Shown: positions 1 to 9,422 of the stretch, in pieces | Numbering within the stretch: position 1 is the stretch's first letter | Layout of the letters: every line of letters begins with the position of its first letter | Assembly (NCBI GenBank): GCA_023402845.1 | Contig: JAEYFP010000051.1 | Location: forward strand, 21,451-85,450 | DNA from: Bacillota bacterium | GTDB taxonomy: Bacteria > Bacillota > Clostridia > Lachnospirales > Lachnospiraceae | Reading direction: 5' to 3' | DNA length: 64,000 bases | Notes under the pieces: generated by a model | Told to the model about the DNA's origin: nothing | The model's input: the letters and a program-made list of their open reading frames with translations, nothing else | Database searches by the model: none | Translations under genes and position numbers: made by a program

Positions 1-2
1 AG

Positions 3-200
3 GGTGTTACCAAGCGGGTATATATGAATAGCAAGATCAAGGTAGATATTGTTATATGCTCTGTACCGGTAGATGAGGTAATACGGGTAGCCGGAGAAGT
101 GTTACAGACAGGCAGTATCGGAGATGGTAAGATTTTTGTGAGTGAAATTAAGAGAGTGATCCGTATCAGAACCGGAGAAGAAAATGAAAGAGCACTCTGA
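3..200 (+). CDS. P-II family nitrogen regulator, C-terminal part
   Basis: The window opens inside this gene; 65 codons remain, in frame from base 3 to the TGA at 198-200. The translation contains TGSIGDGKIFV, which matches the P-II C-terminal signature (TGxxGDGKIFV), followed by a basic EIKRVIRIRTGE strand and a short tail. P-II proteins are trimeric sensors of 2-oxoglutarate and ATP/ADP that bind ammonium channels, glutamine synthetase regulators or nitrogenase. Which subtype (GlnB, GlnK or NifI) cannot be decided, because the T-loop is outside the window. It probably belongs to the preceding operon and not to the DUF362 series downstream. Confidence 0.85.
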   Translation, partial: GVTKRVYMNSKIKVDIVICSVPVDEVIRVAGEVLQTGSIGDGKIFVSEIKRVIRIRTGEENERAL

Positions 201-211
201 TTGCAGGGTGC
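192..211 (+). other. stem-loop at the end of the P-II gene
   Basis: GCACTCTG and CAGGGTGC (one G-T pair) can form an 8-bp stem around a 4-base loop that spans the P-II stop codon. No T-run follows, so it is not a convincing intrinsic terminator. It may be an RNA 3'-end stabiliser or chance. Confidence 0.35.
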
Positions 212-256
212 GGAGCTCATAAGTATTTACTATATTTGAACTGGGTGGATGGAAAG

Positions 257-1321
257 ATGAGTAAGGTGTTTATAACAAATGCAACTTATATGAATATGCA
301 GGAAAAAATGGAGCAGGTATTTGACTTTCTTGCCTTGCCGATTGAAGGAAAAACTGTATTATTAAAACCAAATCTATTATGGCCTTCCGAGCCGGAGCAG
401 GGATTGAATACGCATCCAGCAGTTATTGAGGCAGCAGTGAAATGCTGCGAAGAGCGAGGAGCATTTAGGGTCTATATTGGGGATAATGCAGGACAGATTA
501 TGTATGGTAATTCAAAAGGTGCTTTTTATGGAAGCGGACTTGGAGAGAAGCTTGGCCAATATTATGTGAATTTGGGAGTGGACCTAGAAAAGTTTTATAT
601 AGAAGCAATTGATCAGGATGTATATATTTCAAAGCTGATTAACAAGGTTGATATTATAATAAGCCTGCCAAAATTTAAAACACATAAGTTAACAGGTATT
701 ACCGGCGCAGTAAAGAATACCTTTGGCTATTTACCCGGCGGACAAAAAGCGAGATTGCATGTGATTGCACACTCTCATGAAAGATTCGGAAATACACTGG
801 CACAAATTCATGCAATTCGAAAACCGGACGCATCAATCACAGATGCGGTACTAGGAATGCAGGGAAATGGGGCATCGGGGCCTGATTTAAGATATATTGG
901 AAAAATTATTGCATCTGCAGATCCGGTAGCTGTTGATACCGTGCAGGCAGAGATGATGGGATATGATCCGAAAGAAATTGCACATTTGGCAGCTGCAGAA
1001 AAAATTGGATTAGGAGAAATGAAATATACAACGAATAATCCTGTAGAAGTACTGGAGGGTTTCCGGAAAGCTCCCGGATATGAAAATCCGGAGTTAATGC
1101 GTGAATCGGTAACATCACCGGGCTTAAGCGCAGATGCGGCTAAAATGATTCCTGAAGTTGATGAAGAAAAATGCATCCAATGTGGGGCTTGTATCGCACA
1201 GTGTCCGGTCGGCGTATTAGGAATGGAAAGTATTCCATTCTTAAAAAAAGATGGTTGTGTGGGCTGCCATGCCTGTCAGGAAATCTGCCCGACGGGAGCT
1301 ATGTTTTTGGGAGAAATATGA
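257..1321 (+). CDS. DUF362 domain protein with C-terminal 2[4Fe-4S] ferredoxin domain
   Basis: The 354-residue protein has a DUF362 body (KPNLLWP near the N-terminus, then SLPKFKTHKLTGITGAVKN around residue 140). A bacterial ferredoxin domain fills the last ~55 residues, with two complete cluster motifs, CIQCGACIAQCP and CVGCHACQEICP. DUF362 proteins are cytoplasmic iron-sulfur proteins, mostly without an assigned reaction; an electron-transfer or reductase role in the catabolic operon is inference. The ATG at 257 is chosen; a TTG at 236 in the same frame has no ribosome site. An aminotransferase follows 39 bases later on the same strand, suggesting cotranscription. Confidence 0.85.
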   Translation: MSKVFITNATYMNMQEKMEQVFDFLALPIEGKTVLLKPNLLWPSEPEQGLNTHPAVIEAAVKCCEERGAFRVYIGDNAGQIMYGNSKGAFYGSGLGEKLGQYYVNLGVDLEKFYIEAIDQDVYISKLINKVDIIISLPKFKTHKLTGITGAVKNTFGYLPGGQKARLHVIAHSHERFGNTLAQIHAIRKPDASITDAVLGMQGNGASGPDLRYIGKIIASADPVAVDTVQAEMMGYDPKEIAHLAAAEKIGLGEMKYTTNNPVEVLEGFRKAPGYENPELMRESVTSPGLSADAAKMIPEVDEEKCIQCGACIAQCPVGVLGMESIPFLKKDGCVGCHACQEICPTGAMFLGEI

Positions 1322-1360
1322 AGATAATACACAAATTATAGATGGACAAGGGAGAATAAA

Positions 1361-2536
1361 ATGGCATATATGGACTTTACAAAATTAATCTCAAGGAGAA
1401 TTGAAAATGCTCAGGGAGGAGAAAGAGAGGAATTATTAAAGCTCTCAGAGAATATTCCTGATCTAATTCGTTTAGGGAGAGGAGATCCGGATTTAGATAC
1501 ACCGGAGCATATTAAGCAGGCAGCCATTTATGCCTTGAATGAAAATAAAACACATTATACTCATTGGGCAGGGACACCTGCACTTCGGCAAGCAATTTGT
1601 GACAAGCTGGCCAGAGATAATGATCTATCTTATACTCCGGATGAAGTTATTGTAACTACAGGTGTGGAAGAAGCTATGATGTGCACAATGCTGGCACTTT
1701 TGAATGAAGGTGATGAAGTAATTATGGGTGATCCTTTCTATACTTCATATGGCGAATGTGTAAAGATAGCCGGCGGTAAACTGGTATTGGTGCCGACAAC
1801 GGAGGCAAACAGCTTTGTTCTGACAGCGGATGAAATCAGAGCCCACATTACGGAGAAGACAAAACTTTTGGTAATTGTTTCGCCTAATAATCCCACAGGG
1901 ACACTGACGCCGCGCAATGAAATGGAAAAAATTGCAAAACTTGCAGTCGAAAAGGACTTACTTGTTATAAGTGATGAAATTTATGAGAAGATTATTTATG
2001 AAGATTATCAGCATACTTCACTTGCCAGCTTCGCGGGCATGAAGGAAAGAACAATTGTATTTAATGGTTTTTCCAAAGCATTTTCTATGACCGGATGGAG
2101 AATTGGATACATGGCTGCTCCGGCACAATTGGTTTCCCTGATGCAGAGCCTGGTAAATTCCACTACTATTTCTGTTAATGAATTTGTTCAGGAAGCAGCT
2201 TTTGCAGCATTGACAAAAGGAGATGCATGTATAGAACAGACCGTAACTATTTACAATGAAAGAAGAGAGGCCATGATGAAGGCGCTTGACCGGTGCGGAA
2301 TCAAATACAATTATCCGAAAGCCTGCCTGTACATGTGGGTAAACATTCAGTCAACAGGTCTGAGTTCTTATGAATTCTGTAAGAAACTTCTTCTTGAAGG
2401 CAGTGTACAGATGTTCCCGGGCACCGTGTATGGAAAAGGAGGAGAGGGATATATCAGAGTTTCTCTTTTGGCTCCGACGGACAGATTACTAGAAGCAGCG
2501 AATAGAATTGTTAAGGTATTCGGAAAGGATAGCTAA
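1361..2536 (+). CDS. class I/II pyridoxal-phosphate aminotransferase
   Basis: This 391-residue protein is a fold-type I aminotransferase of the AspC/AraT/PatA type. Visible motifs are the substrate-side LGRGDPDLDTPEHI, the ring-stacking region TTGVEEAMM, the conserved Asn in SPNNPTGT, the Asp in VISDEIYEKI, the PLP lysine (about K239) in GFSKAFSMTGWRIGY, and a C-terminal Arg in GYIRVSLL. A ribosome site AAGGGAG precedes the ATG. Its place between a DUF362 ferredoxin and an amidohydrolase, upstream of a peptide transporter, suggests that it transaminates an amino acid released from the imported substrate. Substrate specificity cannot be read from sequence. Confidence 0.9.
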   Translation: MAYMDFTKLISRRIENAQGGEREELLKLSENIPDLIRLGRGDPDLDTPEHIKQAAIYALNENKTHYTHWAGTPALRQAICDKLARDNDLSYTPDEVIVTTGVEEAMMCTMLALLNEGDEVIMGDPFYTSYGECVKIAGGKLVLVPTTEANSFVLTADEIRAHITEKTKLLVIVSPNNPTGTLTPRNEMEKIAKLAVEKDLLVISDEIYEKIIYEDYQHTSLASFAGMKERTIVFNGFSKAFSMTGWRIGYMAAPAQLVSLMQSLVNSTTISVNEFVQEAAFAALTKGDACIEQTVTIYNERREAMMKALDRCGIKYNYPKACLYMWVNIQSTGLSSYEFCKKLLLEGSVQMFPGTVYGKGGEGYIRVSLLAPTDRLLEAANRIVKVFGKDS

Positions 2537-2573
2537 GGCTGGCAGTACATTAATAGAATAGAAAACAAAAAGG

Positions 2574-2612
2574 CAAAGAAGCTAATAATACAATAGTTTT
2601 CTTTGTTTTTTT
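2574..2612 (+). terminator. weak terminator-like hairpin between aminotransferase and amidohydrolase genes
   Basis: CAAAGAA (2574-2580) pairs with TTCTTTG (2599-2605) and is followed directly by seven T. The stem is short and AT-rich with an 18-base loop, so it would at most attenuate transcription into the amidohydrolase and transporter genes downstream. Confidence 0.4.
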
Positions 2613-2632
2613 ATGGAGGAATAAATATTAGA

Positions 2633-3850
2633 ATGAAAAAACTATTTTATAATGCAAATGTTATAGATGCAGTAAAGGAAAACAATAAAGCGGATGCTTT
2701 ATTAATAGAAGCCGATAAAATTCTGGCGGTAGGCAAATATAAAGATTTGATTTCCCTGACAGAAAGGGATACACAAATAACAGATGTTAAGGGACGTACA
2801 ATTATTCCGGGATTGATTGAGTGTCATGCGCATATGCTGATGAACTCCATGAGTGTGGAGGATATGCTGATGACCCCGAAGACATTAGGATTTTACCGTG
2901 GGATTCGTAATTTTGAAAATACTCTGAAAATGGGTATTACAACAGTAAGGGATTGCGGCGGGTGTGATCCTGGTATAAGAATGGCGATAGAGGAAGGTAT
3001 TATAAAGGGACCGCGGTTGTTAACGTGTGGAATACTAACACCAACAGGGGGACATAATGAGACATATTTTCCTCTTGGATATTCACTGGATATAGAACCG
3101 GGAAATACAGATTCTGTTTATGATGGAATAACCGGAGTGCAGGTTGGTGCCAGGAAAAGAATTAGAGAAGGCTATGATTTTGTGAAAATTACAGCTACAG
3201 GAGGAATTAATGACCCTCAGACCAGTCCGTTCTCTCCGGAATATACAATTGATGAAATTAAGGCAATTGTTGAAATATCGAAGATGCATGGAAAAGATTT
3301 TGTGGTTGCCCACTGTCATGGAGGTGAGGGACTCCGGTATTGTCTGGAGGGAGGTATCCGTTCTATTGAACACGGGACCTGGATTACGAAAGAATTAATG
3401 GAGATGATGGCAGAAAAGAATGCATTTTATACGCCTACTTTTGCGATAGGTTATTATATGGAAACAAGGAAGAAGGAATTGAATCTTCCATCATATACAT
3501 TGAAGAAACATAATGAAACAAAGCATATGCTGGAAAAAAGCTTTCAGCTGGCATTGGATAAAGGTGTGACCGTCTGCATGGGAACGGATGCAACCAATGG
3601 ATACATGCATGGCCATAATGCCATGGAACTGGTATTAATGGTAGAAAATGGTATGAATCCCTATGAAGCACTTCTGACAGCTACCAAAAACGCCTCCAGG
3701 TTATTGCAGATGGAATCTGAGATAGGAACATTGGAAGCGGGGAAGAAGGCTGACTTTGTAATTGTAGAGGATAATCCTCTTTCTGATTTCCGTATTTTGT
3801 TGGAAAAAGAAAATATAAAGGCAGTCTATAAAGATGGTATTTTGGTTTAG
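2633..3850 (+). CDS. metal-dependent amidohydrolase (imidazolonepropionase/prolidase-like)
   Basis: The 405-residue cytoplasmic protein belongs to the amidohydrolase superfamily. It has the metal-binding HAHM in PGLIECHAHM (about residue 60), a lysine-bearing KITATGG strand, VAHCHG, IEHGTW, and the catalytic Asp in MGTDATN. It ends with the usual LEAGKKADFVIVE strand of the small beta domain. Relatives hydrolyse cyclic amides, N-acyl amino acids or dipeptides such as Xaa-Pro. ATG 2633 is chosen; a TTG at 2603 in the same frame sits before the GGAGGA at 2615-2620. The neighbouring peptide-type transporter suggests the substrate is an imported amide or peptide derivative. Confidence 0.87.
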   Translation: MKKLFYNANVIDAVKENNKADALLIEADKILAVGKYKDLISLTERDTQITDVKGRTIIPGLIECHAHMLMNSMSVEDMLMTPKTLGFYRGIRNFENTLKMGITTVRDCGGCDPGIRMAIEEGIIKGPRLLTCGILTPTGGHNETYFPLGYSLDIEPGNTDSVYDGITGVQVGARKRIREGYDFVKITATGGINDPQTSPFSPEYTIDEIKAIVEISKMHGKDFVVAHCHGGEGLRYCLEGGIRSIEHGTWITKELMEMMAEKNAFYTPTFAIGYYMETRKKELNLPSYTLKKHNETKHMLEKSFQLALDKGVTVCMGTDATNGYMHGHNAMELVLMVENGMNPYEALLTATKNASRLLQMESEIGTLEAGKKADFVIVEDNPLSDFRILLEKENIKAVYKDGILV

Positions 3851-3898
3851 TCGCCAAGATATAGATACTCTAAAAAAAGGAAAATGAAGGAGGAGCAC

Positions 3899-5554
3899 AT
3901 GAAGAAAAGAATCGCCTTGATGCTGGCAGCATCACTGGCTGTGTCAGTACTTGGAGGATGCGGAAGCACATCTACTGAGACAGCAGAAAAAACAACAGAA
4001 ACAGCAGAAGCAACAGAAACATAAAAATCAGCAGAAACAGCAGAATTAGCTGTGGATCCTGGAGATCAGAAGGAAGTCGTTGTAATGCAGTCAGGAGAAC
4101 CTGCTACACTGGATCCCTGCTATTCTGGCTCGGGAAGTGAGATTCAGATTATGACACATATTTTTGATCCAATTGTCACTTTGAATATGGAGGAAGAGGT
4201 GATTCCCTGGATTGCTACGGAATGGGAAGTGTCAGAGGATGGTTTGGCGTGGACTTTCAAGATGCGGGACGATGTTACATTCTCTGATGGGAAACCGATG
4301 ACAGCCGCAGATGTGAAGTATACCTTTGATCGTACAACTAATCCGGATAATCTGTGCGATGGGAATTATTTATGGTGTCTGGATGGGATGTATTATGAAA
4401 GCACAGAGATTGTAGATGATTATACTTTCATTATTCATACCAGTGTGCCTTGCCCGTGTATTACGACTTATTTGGCAGATATTATGATTCTTCCGGAACA
4501 TTACTATACAGGCCTTGCTAAGGAAGAGGCAACTGTGGCACCTCTTGGATCAGGAGCTTATACACTGGAATCCTATGATACGGCAAATAATGTGATTACC
4601 TTAAAGAAAAATCATAATTATTGGGCTGAGAAGTCAGGCGATATTACAGGTAATATTGAGACACTTGTATGGAAGACCTCTACAGAAGAATCTACACGTG
4701 TAGCTGAGTTGGTATCCGGTGGAGCAGATGTTATTAATACGGTATCTATTGACTTCAAAGATCAAGTTGATTCTGCAGCAGCTTATGTCAGTTCAGAGGG
4801 CACAAGAAGAGAATTTATTGGCATTACAATGAACAATGGCAATGAGGTAAACAAAGAAACAGATTTCAGAGTTGCTTTAAATTATGCAATTGATGTTCAG
4901 ACAATTATCGATACATTAAGAGGCGGTGAATCTACAAGAACGGGGACTTTTGCAAATCCACCATATTCCGATCCCAGTGGTGCTGTTTATGAATATGATC
5001 CGGATAAGGCAATTGAGATTTTAGAAGCAGCAGGAATTACTGATTCAGACGGAGACGGCTTTAGAGAATATAATGGTGAAAAGATTCATGAGGTGCTGAC
5101 TGCTTCTGGACATTATTCAAAGGATACAGAAATTATGACTGCTGTTTCTTCCTATTTATCGGCAATAGGTATTGAAAATGAAGTAACTGTAACAGAGTGG
5201 TCTACCTTAGTCTCACAGATTGACGAAAGACAAGTTGTTGCGGATCTTTGGTTTATGACATCAGGTTCTGTAAGTGAGATTCAAACAGATATGACAGACT
5301 TTTTAAGTACAAATACCGGTAACTACGGTGTGTGGGAAAGTGCGGATTATGACGCTGAGTTTTCAGAATTAGCAGAAACTTTTGATTCGGATGAAAGAAT
5401 GCAGAAAGGCTATGAATTACAGGCAATTATGTTTAATGACCCACCGATTGTATTTTTTGATTTCATGTCAAATGCTTATGGCTTATCAGATAAAGTTACA
5501 TGGACACCGAGAAAAGATGGAAGAATCCTCCTCATGGATGCCGTGTATAACTAA
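3899..5554 (+). pseudogene. oligopeptide-type ABC substrate-binding lipoprotein interrupted by an in-frame TAA
   Basis: A strong site (GAAGGAGGAG) and ATG at 3899 begin a lipoprotein signal peptide ending in LGGCGS, followed by a Thr/Glu/Ala-rich linker. Codon 42 is TAA (4022-4024), still inside the linker. The same frame then stays open from 4025 to 5554 and encodes a complete SBP family 5 (OppA/DppA) body, starting near VVMQSGEPATLDP and including the family pattern FTDGKP-like FSDGKPMTAADVKYTFDR. Without repair or readthrough the mature domain would lack its export signal; a GTG at 4052 could start an unexported form. It may be a real nonsense mutation, a recoded stop, or a base-calling error. 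The neighbouring permease and ATPase genes look intact. Confidence 0.85.
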
Positions 5555-5591
5555 GAAATAATTGAATATAAGAAAGAGGTTTGTTGGATGT

Positions 5592-5611
5592 GCAGGTAGG
5601 AAACTACCTGC
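5592..5611 (+). other. perfect intercistronic hairpin with GAAA tetraloop
   Basis: The sequence GCAGGTAGGAAACTACCTGC forms an 8-bp perfect stem closed by a GAAA (GNRA) tetraloop. It lies 37 bases after the binding-protein stop and about 90 bases before the permease start. No T-run follows, so RNA stabilisation or processing between binding-protein and permease messages is more likely than termination. Confidence 0.7.
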
Positions 5612-5698
5612 TATCCTTAATCACAAAAGGTTTTGGGAGTATGGATATAAGAGAAGACTTTTCTGACATACACAGATTGGGTTGAGAATGGAGAAAAG

Positions 5699-6622
5699 AT
5701 GAAAAAATACGTTTTTAGAAGAATATGGCAGAGTTTAATTGTTATTCTGGGTGTAACAATTGTCGCTTTTGGTTGCGAATATCTGACAGGAGATCCTACA
5801 ACGTTGATCTTAGGAGACACAAAGGGTATGTCACTGGAAGCCATCAATGCATTTCGTACACAGATGGGTTTTGATCGTCCTTGGATTGTACAATATATTA
5901 GTTATTTGAGTGGTATTTTGCATGGAGACTTTGGAACCTCTTACTATTATAATCGTCCTTGTATCGAATTGGTCATGGAGGCATTCCCCAATACGGTCAG
6001 GTTATCACTGGCGGCTTTGGCACTTACATTGATGATTGCGGTTCCTCTTGGAATTGTCAGCGCAGTAAAAAAGGATTCATGGATCGATAAAATTGGAATG
6101 GGTTTCGGACTGTTGGGGCAATCGCTTCCTGTATTTTGGCTGGGATTAATATTAATTATAATTTTTGGTGTAAAGCTTAGAATTTTGCCGGTATCAGGTG
6201 CAGGGGATTTTAAACATCTTATTTTGCCGGCCGTTACACTGGGACTATTCGAATGTGCCAGAAATGCAAGATTGATAAGATCTGAAATGCTGGATGTTAT
6301 GGAGCAGGATTATATTCGAACTGCACGCTCAAAAGGATTGAGCGAAAGAGTTGTTATTTTTAAGCACGGATTGAGAAATGCACTCGGTACTGTTATTACC
6401 ATGATTGGTTTGGAGTTTGGTGGCTTGCTTGGTGGTTCTGTAATCACGGAGAGCATTTTCTCCTGGCCTGGAATTGGAAAATTGGCATATCAGGCATTGA
6501 CAAAAAAAGATATTCCACTGGTACAGTGCAGTGTTATTTTGTGCGCAACCATTTATATTGTGATGAACCTTGTTGTTGATCTTTTATATCTGGTAGTTGA
6601 TCCCAAGGCAAAATTGAAATAA
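5699..6622 (+). CDS. peptide-type ABC transporter permease, DppB/OppB family
   Basis: The 307-residue integral membrane protein has an N-terminal transmembrane segment (about residues 9-30) and the usual periphery of this family, with FDRPWIVQYISYLSGILHGDFGTS. Several hydrophobic helices follow. The EAA loop that contacts the ATPase is near residue 205 (RTARSKGLSERVVIFKHGLRNA). It would pair with the DppC-type permease that begins 16 bases after its stop. Length and topology are normal for DppB. The partner binding protein upstream carries a nonsense codon, but this gene shows no damage. Confidence 0.93.
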   Translation: MKKYVFRRIWQSLIVILGVTIVAFGCEYLTGDPTTLILGDTKGMSLEAINAFRTQMGFDRPWIVQYISYLSGILHGDFGTSYYYNRPCIELVMEAFPNTVRLSLAALALTLMIAVPLGIVSAVKKDSWIDKIGMGFGLLGQSLPVFWLGLILIIIFGVKLRILPVSGAGDFKHLILPAVTLGLFECARNARLIRSEMLDVMEQDYIRTARSKGLSERVVIFKHGLRNALGTVITMIGLEFGGLLGGSVITESIFSWPGIGKLAYQALTKKDIPLVQCSVILCATIYIVMNLVVDLLYLVVDPKAKLK

Positions 6623-6638
6623 ATCAGGAGGATTGAAG

Positions 6639-7577
6639 ATGAGTAACGAACAAGTTGGTGAAACAAAAGAAGATAAATATTTGTTTCATGAAGATAATGT
6701 AATTGACATGACTTCTGATAAAGGTTCATTTAAGCATTTTGTGAGAAGTATATTAAAATCCCCCAATGCAATATTTGGATTTATTGTTTTGGCCATGTTA
6801 ATTATCTGCGCAGTATTTTCGTCTTTTCTTGCACCAAACGATCCGTATACTGTGGATCTGACACTTTATTTGAGACCACCGGCATGGATGGAAGGGGGAA
6901 GCTGGCAGTTTCCGCTTGGCACTGATTCTTTAGGCCGTTGCGTGTTAAGCCGTATCATTTACGGCTCAAGAGTATCCTTACTAGTTGGAGCCGCCTCAGT
7001 CATGATATCCGGTATGCTGGGTGTGGTATTAGGACTTGTTTCCGGATATTACGGCAAATGGGTGGATGATTTGATCATGCGTGTTGCAGATATTTTTCTG
7101 GCTTTTCCATTCGTACTGCTTGCGATTGCTGTATTGACTGTTTTAGGCAGCGGTATTTCAAAGGTCATTATTATACTGGTAGTATCAGGGTGGGTTACCT
7201 ATGCAAGATTGGTAAGGGGTGAGGTGATTTTGGCGAGGGAGCGGGAATACGTGGAAGCGGCTAAATCAATCGGACTTCCTGCGAGAACTATTATTTTTAA
7301 ACATATTCTTCCTAACTGTATCAATAGCGTAATCGTAGTAGCGAGTTTTTCTTTTTCCAGTACGATTATATCGGAAGCATCTTTAAGCTTTCTTGGATTG
7401 GGCGTATCTCCGGACACCCCTACATGGGGCGGGATGATTTCACTGGCAAGAGAGTATATTTTTAATGGCACATGGCTGGCTGTTTTTCCTGGAATAGCGA
7501 TTGCTGTTTCAGTATTAGGGATTAATATTCTGGGTGATTGGATCAGAGATTATCTGGATCCTAAAACAAAAGAGTGA
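6639..7577 (+). CDS. peptide-type ABC transporter permease, DppC/OppC family
   Basis: The 312-residue protein has the OppC N-terminal cytoplasmic extension, one transmembrane helix around residues 48-70 with FLAPNDPYTVD after it, the conserved PLGTDSLGRCVLSRIIYGSR, and five further helices. The ATPase-contact EAA loop is AAKSIGLPARTIIFKHILPN. The start at ATG 6639 is set by CAGGAGG seven bases upstream; the TTG six bases earlier is ignored. It forms the translocation pore with the DppB-type partner encoded just upstream. Confidence 0.93.
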   Translation: MSNEQVGETKEDKYLFHEDNVIDMTSDKGSFKHFVRSILKSPNAIFGFIVLAMLIICAVFSSFLAPNDPYTVDLTLYLRPPAWMEGGSWQFPLGTDSLGRCVLSRIIYGSRVSLLVGAASVMISGMLGVVLGLVSGYYGKWVDDLIMRVADIFLAFPFVLLAIAVLTVLGSGISKVIIILVVSGWVTYARLVRGEVILAREREYVEAAKSIGLPARTIIFKHILPNCINSVIVVASFSFSSTIISEASLSFLGLGVSPDTPTWGGMISLAREYIFNGTWLAVFPGIAIAVSVLGINILGDWIRDYLDPKTKE

Positions 7578-7623
7578 AAGAAAAGATAATACTGCATTAA
7601 ATTATAGAAGGGATATAGTTGAA

Positions 7624-8415
7624 ATGAATCATTTGTTTTCTGTGGAAGATCAGGTGGTATTTATCACGGGGGCCAGTGCAAATATAGGAAAGGTTCTGGC
7701 AATGAAGTTTGCTGAGAACGGGGCAAAAGTTATATTAGGAAATACAAATAAGGCTTCGGCAGCAGAAATAATCGGTTGGTTTGAGGAAAAAGGTTATGAA
7801 TATTTATGGATTGGGGTGGATGTAAGCAGAGAAGAACAGGTTAGAGCTGCTTTTGAACAACTCAGGCAAAAATACGGAAGATTGGACATTATGATCAATA
7901 ATGCCAGTACCAGGGTAAACCAGACAGCTTTGGAACATGGAATAAAGGAGTGGGATAATATTTTTGCAGTAAATATAAAGGGAACTATGATGTGCGCACA
8001 GGAAGCCTGTAAAATGATGAAGGAACAAGGAGCGGGAAAAATTATTAATACCTCATCTATCTCCGCAATCCGGGGGATAAAAATGAGATCTTCCTACTGC
8101 GCTACAAAAGGAGCGGTAGACGCCTATACAAGAGCGGCCGCGGTAGAATGGGCCCCTTATGGAATTACTGTAAATGCAATTGCGTGGGGTGGTGTGGATG
8201 TGGACGAAATACCGATGGAAAAAATGTCGGAAGGGCATTTGCAGACACTTTCCATGGTACCAATTAAGAAACTTGCAAATGCAGATATGCTATATGGCCC
8301 TGTCGCATTTTTAGCAAGTAAAGCTTCGGCCGGAATTACAGGACAGACAATTATGGCAGATGGCGGATGGCGGATGGTCCATTATGGGCAAGCCGCAGAT
8401 CATATTAAGAAATAG
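7624..8415 (+). CDS. short-chain dehydrogenase/reductase (classical SDR)
   Basis: The 263-residue protein is a classical SDR with a nucleotide-binding TGASANIG (Asn where most members have Gly), NNAS after the fourth strand, the catalytic Ser region INTSSIS, and YCATK with Tyr158 and Lys162. The C-terminal ITGQTIMADGGW is typical. Such enzymes oxidise or reduce alcohol/ketone groups with NAD(P). ATG 7624 gives the standard N-terminus; an ORF extension to 7534 overlaps the permease and is not used. It sits between transporter genes, so it probably acts on the imported compound. Confidence 0.88.
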   Translation: MNHLFSVEDQVVFITGASANIGKVLAMKFAENGAKVILGNTNKASAAEIIGWFEEKGYEYLWIGVDVSREEQVRAAFEQLRQKYGRLDIMINNASTRVNQTALEHGIKEWDNIFAVNIKGTMMCAQEACKMMKEQGAGKIINTSSISAIRGIKMRSSYCATKGAVDAYTRAAAVEWAPYGITVNAIAWGGVDVDEIPMEKMSEGHLQTLSMVPIKKLANADMLYGPVAFLASKASAGITGQTIMADGGWRMVHYGQAADHIKK

Positions 8416-8432
8416 CGGGAAGGAATAGCGAG

Positions 8433-9401
8433 ATGAAAATACTGGTTGCGGGGGCTAATGGGTTTGTAGGAATTAATCAGACGCTGTATTTGCTAAAAGA
8501 AGGACATGAGGTAGTCATGACCTTTCGGGACAAATTAACAGAGGATAACGAGAAGCTGATTCAACCCTACAAGGATAGAGTAGAAATGGTCGTTGGAGAT
8601 TTGCTGGATGCGGACTTGTATAAAAAGTTGGACGCCTATCATGTGGATGGTATCATCAATGCGGCTATATATACTTCTACCAGTAAGGATGAATTAGAAT
8701 ATTTTATACCGATTTGCAGGGTTAATATGATGACCAATATTAATTTGATGGAATATGCGATCAGGCATCAGATAAAGAGATATGTTTATATAAGCTCTTC
8801 TGGTGTATATGGATCTGCAAGTGATATAGATGATATTGTAAATGAAAATTCTTTATTAGATTTGCCGGATGCATATGACAGGACAAAGGTTGCCAGTGAG
8901 ATGTTGGTCACAAGAATGGCAGAACTGACTGGCATGCAGGCAGTCTCTGCCAGAATCGCAGCACCATATGGTCCCTATGAAAGGGTGACTGGCGGTCGTG
9001 TTTTCATGTCGGCGCCCTATAAAATGGTTCATATGGCTGTGAATTCTGAAAAAGCTCTTATTTATGCAAAGGATTATAAACGGGACTGGACTTATATAGA
9101 GGATATAGTAGTTGGAATTTATGGATTGCTTACTTCAGAACATTTAAAACACAGCATATATAATATTTCAAGTTCAAGAAATGCTTCTCTTAAAACAATG
9201 GCAGAGGCAGTGAAAATTGCATGCCCCTCCTTTCTCTATGAATTTGTAGACAGGATAGAGGAAAGCAATATTGATGCGGATATAAATGACATGAGAGGTG
9301 CGTTGTCTACGGAGTGGTTATCGGAGGATACGGGATATGTACCTAAGTTTGATATCTATGCCGGAATCAAAGCCTATTATCAAGAATTTTCTGATAAATA
9401 A
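8433..9401 (+). CDS. NAD-dependent epimerase/dehydratase (extended SDR)
   Basis: The 322-residue protein begins with an extended-SDR Rossmann motif, GANGFVG, close to the N-terminus. It carries the catalytic YDRTK (Tyr148, Lys152) after an SSSGVYG strand, and a substrate-domain RDWTYIEDIVVGI motif typical of NAD(P)-dependent sugar epimerases and dihydroflavonol reductase-like enzymes. The start follows GGAAGGA. It lies 17 bases downstream of the SDR gene and 21 bases before an ABC ATPase gene. Family members act on nucleotide sugars, hydroxy ketones and other polyols, so the substrate is open. Confidence 0.87.
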   Translation: MKILVAGANGFVGINQTLYLLKEGHEVVMTFRDKLTEDNEKLIQPYKDRVEMVVGDLLDADLYKKLDAYHVDGIINAAIYTSTSKDELEYFIPICRVNMMTNINLMEYAIRHQIKRYVYISSSGVYGSASDIDDIVNENSLLDLPDAYDRTKVASEMLVTRMAELTGMQAVSARIAAPYGPYERVTGGRVFMSAPYKMVHMAVNSEKALIYAKDYKRDWTYIEDIVVGIYGLLTSEHLKHSIYNISSSRNASLKTMAEAVKIACPSFLYEFVDRIEESNIDADINDMRGALSTEWLSEDTGYVPKFDIYAGIKAYYQEFSDK

Positions 9402-9422
9402 AAAAGTATACAGGAGGAGCGT

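Noticed and set aside
3960..4050. Repeated ACAGCAGAAACA-type units as a possible tandem repeat or CRISPR-like array
   Set aside because: This is the coding repeat of a Thr/Glu/Ala linker after a lipobox, common in Gram-positive lipoproteins; there are no regular spacers.
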